A stretch of DNA of 7,243 nucleotides from an uncultured Eubacteriales bacterium (GTDB taxonomy: Bacteria > Bacillota > Clostridia > Oscillospirales > UMGS1783). Of the stretch, positions 1-6,400 are shown one piece after another. Where the stretch lies: the NCBI GenBank assembly GCA_900555065.1, contig USJY01000060.1, positions 1 through 7,243 on the forward strand, given 5' to 3'. Position 1 is the first letter of the stretch; each line of letters begins with the position of its first letter. Under the pieces are notes generated by a model. The model searched no databases and had not been told where the DNA came from. It worked only from the letters and a program-made list of their open reading frames with translations. A program made the position numbers and the translations under genes.

Positions 1-305
1 GAAATTTCCAGATCGGTAATCAGCGCGTAGTGCGTTTTGTTAACCTGCCGATCTCCAATCGTACGCTTGAGGGTCGTTACGACGGGTATGTTTCGGTATA
101 TCCCATGCTGGGCGACCGGCCCGTCCTGGAACAGTACGCCGATTGTTTCCGTCACCGTATAGACGTTGTTTTCATGCACGGCAACGTCCATATCATATTC
201 CGTTATGCTGTAGCCGGCGCTGGCGGTATCGCTTGCAGATACCGGACAGACGGACGCGGCAAGGCACGCCGCGGCGGCGAACAGCAGCAGGATCCACCTC
301 TTCAT
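1..305 (-). CDS. DUF2207-type secreted/membrane protein, N-terminal part (3' truncated by window)
   Basis: The reading frame starts at the ATG at 303-305 and stays open to the left edge, giving about 101 residues; the C-terminus lies outside. The start follows a strong GGAGGAGG ribosome binding site 8 bases or so upstream. Residues 1-24 form a signal peptide: MKRW, then a hydrophobic Leu/Ala core, ending PVSA, with likely cleavage after Ala24. The mature start has the pattern of the DUF2207 family (predicted membrane proteins): ITEYDMDVAVHENNVYTVTE, then GVLFQDG, then HGIYRNIP. Members of that family usually have this extracytoplasmic beta-rich domain first, then membrane segments and a low-complexity tail; those parts cannot be checked here. 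The family's biochemical role is unknown. The gene has its own promoter and leader and is divergent from the small gene at 512. Family assignment is from recalled motif shape, so fairly but not fully sure. Confidence 0.82.
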   Translation of the reverse strand, partial: MKRWILLLFAAAACLAASVCPVSASDTASAGYSITEYDMDVAVHENNVYTVTETIGVLFQDGPVAQHGIYRNIPVVTTLKRTIGDRQVNKTHYALITDLEI

Positions 306-333
306 CCAGGGGCCTCCTCCAAGAGCTTAATAA

Positions 334-363
334 GGCCGTCCGCTCCGGGAAAAACGGACGGCC
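334..363 (-). promoter_or_regulatory. Leader hairpin of the DUF2207-type gene
   Basis: A perfect 9-bp inverted repeat (GGCCGTCCG at 334-342 and CGGACGGCC at 355-363) with a 12-base loop lies in the roughly 75-base leader between the predicted minus-strand transcription start (near 379) and the ribosome binding site. Read on the minus strand, the stem is followed by TTATTAAG rather than a T-run, so it is a poor intrinsic terminator. A role in mRNA stability or translation control is inference only. Confidence 0.5.
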
Positions 364-385
364 GCATACTGCCGGGTTTTCTTTT

Positions 386-414
386 ATTGTATCATAACCC
401 TGCGCGGAATACAA
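386..414 (-). promoter_or_regulatory. Sigma-A promoter of the DUF2207-type gene
   Basis: On the minus strand, -35 TTGTAT (409-414), a 17-base spacer and -10 TACAAT (386-391). TG precedes the -10 box with one base between, which is the extended -10 arrangement. Transcription would start near 379, about 75 bases before the ATG at 305. No other promoter of this quality was seen in front of the gene. Confidence 0.72.
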
Positions 415-455
415 GGCTTCCGCATTCAGGTATGTAACGGGAAAAGTCAGCAGGC

Positions 456-482
456 ACAGAAAACGCAGGTCCGCATATGATA
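456..482 (+). promoter_or_regulatory. Putative SigK-like (mother-cell sporulation) promoter of the 29-residue gene
   Basis: AC at 456-457, then exactly 16 bases, then CATATGATA at 474-482. This matches the known SigK consensus AC-N16/17-CATAnnnTA. Transcription would start near 489, about 22 bases before the ATG and just ahead of the ribosome binding site. The TATGAT and TATAGT hexamers here could pass for sigma-A -10 boxes, but no -35 like TTGACA sits 17 bases upstream of either. The -10 also partly resembles SigE. The consensus is short, so a chance match is possible. Confidence 0.5.
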
Positions 483-511
483 TAGTGTATCAAACAAAGG
501 AGGATTTACAC

Positions 512-601
512 ATGTCAGGCTGCAATATTTTTGAAGATAACTGTATGAACTGGGTCCTTCTCGTCGGGATTGTGCTTGTGCTGATGATGTGCTGCAACTA
601 A
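512..601 (+). CDS. 29-residue hydrophobic Cys-rich small protein, sporulation-type
   Basis: ATG at 512-514, TAA at 599-601, preceded by a near-perfect ribosome binding site AAAGGAGG (496-503) with an 8-base gap. The product has a short polar head (MSGCNIFEDNCMNW), one hydrophobic stretch of about 13 residues (VLLVGIVLVLMM) and a CCN end; four of its 29 residues are Cys. In size and layout it resembles the tiny single-span YjcZ-like sporulation proteins and the short Cys/Gly-rich membrane proteins common in spore formers, but residue identity to a named family is not clear. It has its own SigK-like promoter and a strong terminator, which supports a real independent gene. A role in the spore envelope is inference from the promoter type. 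The hydrophobic span is short for a full membrane crossing, so it may sit at a membrane surface or assemble through its cysteines. Confidence 0.75.
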   Translation: MSGCNIFEDNCMNWVLLVGIVLVLMMCCN

Positions 602-660
602 TTCCCCGTCCCAGTACCTAGCAACGCTGTCCAGAACATACGCAACGCAACAGACATGCG

Positions 661-701
661 AACGGACAAGAGGCGCGCACAGCGCGCTTCTTGTCCGTTT
701 T
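661..701 (+). terminator. Rho-independent terminator of the 29-residue gene
   Basis: An 18-bp stem (661-678 with 682-699, one G-U pair) with a 3-base ACA loop, including a GCGCGC core, runs into TTTTC at 698-702. It lies 59 bases after the stop of the small gene. Read on the minus strand, the stem is followed by CGCATG rather than Ts, so it would serve the converging zinc-ribbon gene, which stops at 707, only weakly, perhaps by protecting the 3' end. Confidence 0.85.
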
Positions 702-706
702 CTGCA

Positions 707-1192
707 CTATTTTATCAGTTCCAGCAACGCGGTCAGCACCCGTTCCATTTGCGGCGCAAGATAGGAGCTGAAAAGGAAAATGCACGCCGCCGCGACGGCC
801 GCTGCGATCAGGACAAAGAGCAGATATGCCTGCGCAAGTTTTTGCCTGCTCACGCGCTTGCTGCCGCCGAAAGCCCAGATCAGACCGATGAGCAGGCCGA
901 CGACGGGTATGCTCATTAACAGCAGAGAACCCAAAAAACCTCCGGTTCCGAGCGTTTCATCGTATTCCTCGTACGCTTCATCCCCGTACTCCGCATCGTC
1001 CGGCTCCAGATCATACGTCCGCGACAGGCCCTTTGTCTGCTCCAAGAGCGTTTCATCTACCCTGGGCTGTTGCGGACGCGCAGGCCGTTCCAATAACGTC
1101 GCAGGACGGCCTTCCATCCGCTTTGCGCCGCATTCAATGCAATGGTCCACGTCGTCCGGTATCTCGGAGCCGCAATGCACGCAATACTCCAT
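707..1192 (-). CDS. Zinc-ribbon protein with two membrane segments
   Basis: A 161-residue product of unknown role. Residues 4-21 form a zinc ribbon: C4-x2-C7 and C18-x2-C21, each second Cys followed by Gly (CVHCG, CIECG). A Pro/Arg-rich stretch follows (about 31-47), then a strongly acidic linker (about 61-80) with many Asp, Glu and Tyr. Two hydrophobic segments lie at about 84-108 and 119-144, and a short amphipathic tail ends in LLELIK. The first segment and the next loop (SIPVVGLLIGLIWAFGGSK) follow a pattern common in Firmicute zinc-ribbon membrane proteins (IP-V-N/G-L...WAFG). I chose the ATG at 1190-1192: AGGGAG lies 8 bases before it, whereas the in-frame GTG at 1199-1201 directly abuts AGGGAG and would be too close. 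That GTG would add three residues. Monocistronic, with its own perfect sigma-A promoter, divergent from nadE. Confidence 0.85.
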   Translation of the reverse strand: MEYCVHCGSEIPDDVDHCIECGAKRMEGRPATLLERPARPQQPRVDETLLEQTKGLSRTYDLEPDDAEYGDEAYEEYDETLGTGGFLGSLLLMSIPVVGLLIGLIWAFGGSKRVSRQKLAQAYLLFVLIAAAVAAACIFLFSSYLAPQMERVLTALLELIK

Positions 1193-1237
1193 AATTTTCA
1201 CTCCCTGTCACTTTTTTTCCGAAGCGAATCAGTCCGC

Positions 1238-1260
1238 TCTATATAAATTCATTATATAGA
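1238..1260. promoter_or_regulatory. Inverted repeat over the -10 box of the zinc-ribbon gene (candidate operator)
   Basis: TCTATATAA (1238-1246) and TTATATAGA (1252-1260) are perfect 9-base inverted arms around a 5-base centre. The site covers the minus-strand -10 box (1251-1256) and the expected start point (near 1244). Such a position would suit a repressor or a promoter-melting factor. The arms are mostly A and T, so some of the symmetry could be chance. Confidence 0.4.
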
Positions 1261-1279
1261 ACATCCCATGGCGTGTCAA
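1251..1279 (-). promoter_or_regulatory. Perfect-consensus sigma-A promoter of the zinc-ribbon gene
   Basis: On the minus strand, -35 TTGACA (1274-1279), a 17-base spacer and -10 TATAAT (1251-1256): both hexamers and the spacer are the exact consensus. Transcription would start near 1244, leaving a leader of about 52 bases before the ATG at 1192. A promoter this strong usually means high constitutive or repressor-controlled expression. Confidence 0.88.
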
Positions 1280-1335
1280 GTTCCCTTAAGAAACGTATTT
1301 TCACCTGTCCCTTTTTGAAAAAAGAAGGAAATTGC

Positions 1336-1364
1336 TTGTATTAAAGCATAATTGAAGGTATAAT
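1336..1364 (+). promoter_or_regulatory. Sigma-A promoter of nadE
   Basis: -35 TTGTAT (1336-1341), 17-base spacer, -10 TATAAT (1359-1364). The expected start near 1371 gives a leader of about 78 bases to the ATG at 1449. The leader holds only a weak 6-bp repeat (ATGAAA 1395-1400, TTTCAT 1417-1422); I do not recognise a riboswitch in it. It is back to back with the zinc-ribbon promoter, with about 57 bases between the two -35 boxes. Confidence 0.8.
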
Positions 1365-1448
1365 AAAGAATATTAACGACATTTATGAACCAAAATGAAA
1401 TTTTTGTGATACAGGGTTTCATCGCGGTGCAGAAAGGGATTGCTTCGC

Positions 1449-3359
1449 ATGCAAAATGGTTTTATCAAGGTCGCGGGCGTCACGCCCGACGTAAAAGTCG
1501 CGGACTGTCGCTACAATGCGGACAGGATTATCGAGGCGATGGAGCGGATGGCGCGCAAACAGGTGGCTCTGCTTGTCACACCCCAGCTCGGCATTACGGC
1601 GCATACCTGCGGCGACCTCTTTTTTCAGCAGGCGCTGATTGCGGCGGCCATGGACGAACTGCTGCGCATACGCGATGCGAGCGCGGGCAGCGACATGATT
1701 ACGGTGGCGGGCCTGCCCGTGTGCGTGGGAAACGTTCTGTACAACGCCGCCGCGGTCGTACAGAACGGACGGATACTGGGCGTCGTTCCCAAACAGACGC
1801 CGCCGGGACACGGCGAGCATGACGAATCACGCCACTTCCGTTCCGCGCCGGAAGGCAACATTACGATACGGATTGACGGGGCGGATATACCGTTTGGAAC
1901 GCGCCTGATCTTCCGCCATGATTCGCTGCCGCAGTTCGCTTTCGGTGTGGAACCCGGCGAGGAGCCGTGGTCGGACGGGCCGGGCGCCGAAGGCCTCGCC
2001 GCCGCCGGCGCTACGATTATCGCAAAGCCCGCCGCCAGCAGTGAAACCGTAGGCAAGGACGAATACCGGCGCGGACTGCTCGCCGCACAGTCCATGCGCC
2101 TCGTCTGCGGCTGCGTATACGCGGGCGCAGGTATGGGTGAATCCACGACGGACCTCGTATACGGAGGCCATGATCTGATCACGGAAAACGGCGCGCTTCT
2201 CGCGCAGGCGCCGCCCTTCTCCGACGGCTGCGCCGTTTCGGAAATAGACGTCTGCAAACTCGCGGAGGAACGCCGGCGGCTTAACATCTTCCCGGCCGGC
2301 GGCGAAGGATATACGATCGTCCCCTTCCACTGCGCGCTCACCCCCACTATTCTGACACGGACGGTGGAACGCAACCCCTTTGTGCCGGACAGCGATGCAT
2401 TGCGCCGCCGACGCTGTGAAGATATCTTTACCATACAGGCGCACGGGCTCAAAAAACGGCTGACCCACACCCATTCCAAAAAGGCTGTACTGGGCATCTC
2501 CGGCGGGCTGGACAGCTGCCTTGCCCTGCTCGTCTGCGTTCGGACAATGGACCTGATGGCGCGGCCGCGCACAGACGTTGTCGCCGTGTCCATGCCCGGC
2601 TTCGGTTCGACAAAACAGACCCGGACAAACGCGCAGGCCCTCTGCGACCTGCTCGGCGTAAGCACCCGGAACGTGGACATTACAAAAGCTGTGCTCGGGC
2701 ATTTTGAGGATATAGGCCACGACCCGGCGGACCTGAACGTCGTTTATGAAAACAGCCAGGCGCGTGAGCGTACGCAGGTGCTTATGGACATAGCTAATCA
2801 GGAAGAGGGGCTCGTCATCGGCACCGGAGACCTGTCGGAGCTTGCGCTCGGATTCGCCACTTTTAACGGCGACCATATGTCCATGTACGGCGTAAACGCG
2901 TCCATTCCCAAAACGCTCATTCGCTATATGGTGCGCGATTACGCAGAATCGTGCGGCGTGGCGGCGCTGAAGGAGACGTTGCTGGACATCCTCGGCACGC
3001 CTGTCAGTCCCGAACTCCTGCCGCCGGATGAAGGCGAGATCGCACAGAAAACAGAGAGCATTATCGGTCCGTACGAACTGCATGACTTTTTCCTGTACTA
3101 CGTCGTACGCTGGGGATTTGCACCCGCCAAGGTGTTCGCCCTCGCCTGCTATGCGTTTGAAGGGACATATGCGCGCGGCGAAATTCTGCAGTGGCTGAAG
3201 GTGTTTTACCACCGCTTTTTCGCACAGCAGTTCAAGCGCTCCTGCCTGCCGGACGGCCCAAAAGTCGGTTCTGTCTCCCTGTCGCCGCGCGGGGACTGGC
3301 GTATGCCGAGCGATGCAAGCAGCGCGCTGTGGATGCGCGAGCTTGAAAAGCTTCAGTAA
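1449..3359 (+). CDS. nadE: NAD+ synthetase with a degenerate glutaminase domain
   Basis: A 636-residue, two-domain NAD synthetase (family EC 6.3.5.1), which converts nicotinic acid adenine dinucleotide plus ATP and a nitrogen donor to NAD+ in the cytoplasm. The C-terminal synthetase half is complete: ATP-pyrophosphatase P-loop SGGLDS (351-356), YENSQARERTQ (about 433-443), GTGDLSELALG (458-468), NGDHMSMYGVNASIPK (473-488) and FKRSCLPDGPKVGS (595-608). The N-terminal nitrilase-fold half (about 1-270) keeps family landmarks such as TCGDLF, GVVPK with the catalytic Lys (K115), and GESTTDLVYGG. However, the catalytic Glu of the usual PEL motif is Gln46 (TPQLGIT) and the nucleophile Cys of the usual VEICEDLW motif is Gly170 (VEPGEEPW). 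The enzyme therefore probably uses free ammonia, or ammonia from another protein. The ATG at 1449 is chosen because AAAGGGA (1433-1439) lies 9 bases upstream; the in-frame TTG at 1440 is too close to it. Monocistronic. Confidence 0.96.
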   Translation: MQNGFIKVAGVTPDVKVADCRYNADRIIEAMERMARKQVALLVTPQLGITAHTCGDLFFQQALIAAAMDELLRIRDASAGSDMITVAGLPVCVGNVLYNAAAVVQNGRILGVVPKQTPPGHGEHDESRHFRSAPEGNITIRIDGADIPFGTRLIFRHDSLPQFAFGVEPGEEPWSDGPGAEGLAAAGATIIAKPAASSETVGKDEYRRGLLAAQSMRLVCGCVYAGAGMGESTTDLVYGGHDLITENGALLAQAPPFSDGCAVSEIDVCKLAEERRRLNIFPAGGEGYTIVPFHCALTPTILTRTVERNPFVPDSDALRRRRCEDIFTIQAHGLKKRLTHTHSKKAVLGISGGLDSCLALLVCVRTMDLMARPRTDVVAVSMPGFGSTKQTRTNAQALCDLLGVSTRNVDITKAVLGHFEDIGHDPADLNVVYENSQARERTQVLMDIANQEEGLVIGTGDLSELALGFATFNGDHMSMYGVNASIPKTLIRYMVRDYAESCGVAALKETLLDILGTPVSPELLPPDEGEIAQKTESIIGPYELHDFFLYYVVRWGFAPAKVFALACYAFEGTYARGEILQWLKVFYHRFFAQQFKRSCLPDGPKVGSVSLSPRGDWRMPSDASSALWMRELEKLQ

Positions 3360-3369
3360 TATCATTCAT

Positions 3370-3412
3370 AAAAAACGACAAGCCATCAACGACGGCTTGT
3401 CGTTTTCCTTTT
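3370..3412. terminator. Bidirectional terminator shared by nadE and the permease operon
   Basis: The stem ACGACAAGCC/GGCTTGTCGT, extended by A-T pairs to 13 bp (3372-3384 with 3394-3406), encloses a 9-base loop. On the plus strand it runs into TTTTCCTTTT, 10-15 bases after the nadE stop. On the minus strand it runs into six Ts (3370-3375), about 75 bases after the permease stop. Both strands therefore have a good intrinsic terminator, fitting the convergent gene order. Confidence 0.9.
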
Positions 3413-3481
3413 ATACGCATGCTCCGCGCCGTACAGCTCTGTGCAGGCGCGTATCTAATCTTCCCTGTCAGGGGCCTGCCT

Positions 3482-6400
3482 CTATTCATTGGATTTCAGA
3501 CTCTGCACCATGTCGATCTTTTTGAGTTTTTTGTGCATAAACAGGCTGACGATCGCCGTAAACGCCAAAGTCAGCAGTCCGGCATATACAAAGCTGAGGG
3601 GATAGATGCTGCGGCCGAACATAACCGCGTCAATCTCCGCTGTGCGCACGACAAACGTATGCAGAACAACGCCCAGGGCAAGGCCAAGCGCCATCCCGAT
3701 GACGCTGAGCAGAACGGTTTCGCGGTAGATATAAGCGGAAACTTCCCCGTCGTAGAAGCCGAGCACCTTAATGGTCGCAAGCTCGCGCTCGCGCTCCGCG
3801 ATATTGATATTGGTTAGGTTGTAGAGGACTATAAAGGCCAGCGTGCCCGCGCTAACGATCAGGACAATGACGATATAGTCAATTTTACTGAGCATATCCT
3901 GAAAATTTTCCCCAATGGAGTTTGTGAAAGATACACCGTTCACGTCCTCCTGCCTGAGAATCCGCGCCGAAATCTCGTCGCGGCGCTGCGCGTCCGCATC
4001 CGGCACCACTCCGTACAGAGTATGGAAAGTTAAATCCTGCCCAAAGACGTCTTCGTAGACCTCACGCGCGAGATACACGTAGCCGGACAGATAATTTTCC
4101 GTCACCCCGGTTACCGTTACATCCGCCGTCAGGCCGTCGCCCAAGTCAATCTGTATCTGGTCGCCAACCTGGATCCCGAGCTGTTCCGCCAGTTTTTCCG
4201 TGACAACGGCGCTGTCCGTATCAAAAGATACCGGCTCGTGGGTACGGCGGTCCCGCAATGTCACAAACTCGGGCAATGCCTGCGTATCCTCCGGCACGCA
4301 CAGCGTTATATCCTGCGACTTGCCGCCGGCAGATACCGTCGCAGACTCCTGGCTTGCCAGGGTATACCCGGAGATATACTGCGGATCATCCAGCAATGCG
4401 CGCAGCGCAGTTCCCTTCTGCATGGGACTGCTGTTTCTGAGGCTGACGATCATGTTGTACTGATATATTTCGTTGAACTGCTTGTCTACGATATCGCTGA
4501 TGCTGTCGCGCAGGCCGAAACCCGCGACCAACAGCGCCGTGCAGCCGGCTATGCCGATGACCGTCATGAAAAAGCGTTTCTTATACCGCAGCAGGTTGCG
4601 CACCGTCACTTTATGCGTAAATTTCAGGCGCTTCCACAGCGGCGTAATCCGCTCCAGAAATACGCGTTTGCCGGCCTTTGGCGCACGCGGCTGCAACAGT
4701 CCCGCCGGGGACAGGCCCAGCGAATGCCGGCAGGCGGAATAGGTGGCGAACAGGCACAGCAGAACCGCTGCGGCCGACGAAAGAACCGCATACCCCCAAT
4801 GGAAAGGCGTGAGCAGCGGCGGAAGCGTATACATCATTTCATAGGCGTTCCACAGGATGGTCGGGAACACCTTAAAGCCGAGACTGAAACCGAGCACGCT
4901 GCCGGATACGCTCGCCACGCCCGCATAAATCAGGTATTTTGCAGCGATCGCGCCGTTATTATAACCGAGCGCTTTGAGCGTGCCGATCAGGCCGCGCTCT
5001 TCCTCTACAAGCCGCGTCATGGTCGTCAGCGAGACAAGCGCTGCGATCAGAAAGAAAAACAGCGGGAATATCTTTGCGATCGCCTCCAGGTTATCGGCGT
5101 TTTTGCGGAAGCTCTCGAACCCCAGGTTGTCGCTGCGGTCAAAGAGGTACCATTCCGCCTCGGGAATGTCCGCTATCTCCTGCTGCGCTTGCTCCAGCTC
5201 CTGCTCCGCTTCCGCAAACGTCTGCTCCGCTTCCTGTCTGGCCTGTTCGTACTCCGTTTCGCCAGCCGCAAGCTCTTCCTGCGCGGCGGCAAGCGCGGCG
5301 GCGCCGCTGTCCAGCGTGCGCAGCGTCTCGTCAAGCGCCGCTTTCGCAGCGTCAAGCTCGGCCTGCGTCTGCGCCGCCGTCTCTTCCAGCGTCTGCGCGC
5401 CTGCTTCCAGTTCCGCTTCCCTGGCCTCCAGCATTGCAAAGCCCTGGGAAACGACGGCTACGTTTGCATCATACTCCGCAACCTGCTCCGCGATCTGCGG
5501 GTCCTGATCCACAAATGGGCGCAGCGCGTCGATCTGCGCCTTGTTCGCATCGAGCTGTTCCTGCATGGCGGTGAGCTCTTCCCGCTTCAGCGCAAGCTCT
5601 GCACGTCCTGCTTCCAACGCTTCACGCTGCTGCGCGATCTCTGTTTCAAAGGCTTCGAGCCCGGCCTGGTACTCTTCCAGCCCCGACTCATACTGCGACC
5701 GCCCGTCGGCAAGCCTTGCGCGCTGCGTTTCCAGCTCGGCACGGGCGCGGGCGAGCTCCTGCTCGGCGTCGGCCAACTCCTTTTCAGCATCCTCGCGTTC
5801 GGCAAGATATTCGGACCAGGCGTCGTCCAGTTCAGCCTGCGCGTCCGCGACCAGTTCGTCTCGGCGCGCGCGCTCGCGCGCGTCGGCAAGCGTCTCCAGC
5901 CGGGCGGACGTGTCGGCTACCAGGTTCCGGTAATCCTCTGAAAAACAGTTCAGCGCTTCCGCACCGGAAACCATGGCGAAAATATCCGTAAACACCTCAT
6001 AGGCGAAACTTTGCTGCTGCGTATACAGAATCAACTCGATCGAACCGTTGCCTAACGTAGTGTGCTCCCGCTCCACTGAAAAATAATAGGCGCTCTTGAC
6101 CGTACCCACAACCGTAAAAGAATCGACTGCGAGTGTATCGGTTAAATCCTCGTTGTCCGGCGAAAGCTGAAGCGTGTCGCCGATTTCAATGGGCAGACTG
6201 AACAGATATCCGCCCGTCTCAATCACGCACTCCCCCGGATTTTCCGGCATCCGGCCGGAAGTCAGCTCGACACGGTTGAGTGATTCCTCCTCCGCGGCGG
6301 GCAGGCTGTGCACCCGGGTCACCGCCGCGTCGTCCTGCGCGGTCAGCAGTAATACGTCCGCACTGTAAGCGGGCATGACCCGGTCTATTCCCTCCAGATT

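Noticed and set aside
30..437. 135-codon plus-strand frame at the left edge
   Set aside because: It is antisense to the DUF2207-type gene, which has a signal peptide, ribosome site and promoter; the plus-strand frame has none.
1298..1321. Inverted repeat TTTTCA/TGAAAA with a 12-base spacer between the two divergent promoters
   Set aside because: Six-base arms in AT-rich intergenic DNA are expected by chance, and it does not match a NAD-regulator site I can recognise.
1385..1822. ATG-started frame in the nadE leader that runs into nadE out of frame
   Set aside because: There is no ribosome binding site before the ATG at 1385, and the product is an Arg/Gly-rich shadow of nadE codons. It is too long to be a leader peptide.
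1827..3365. Open frame of 512 codons on the minus strand, antisense to nadE
   Set aside because: It mirrors a strongly conserved enzyme gene, shows no recognisable domain, and begins in the nadE stop/terminator region without a convincing ribosome binding site. GC-rich codon use in the real gene leaves the opposite frames open.
3425..3449. GCGCC/GGCGC imperfect hairpin downstream of the permease stop
   Set aside because: The paired arms are short and interrupted by mismatches, with no T-run after it. The better terminator lies at 3370-3412.
5162..5911. Possible tandem DNA repeat in the Ala/Glu-rich region of the permease gene
   Set aside because: The repetition is at the level of protein heptads; the codons vary and no DNA unit repeats exactly over a useful length.
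4238..5941. Open frame of 567 codons on the plus strand, antisense to the permease
   Set aside because: Composition is dominated by Arg, Gln and Leu, as expected from the complement of the Ala/Glu/Gln coiled-coil codons. No promoter, ribosome site or domain supports it.
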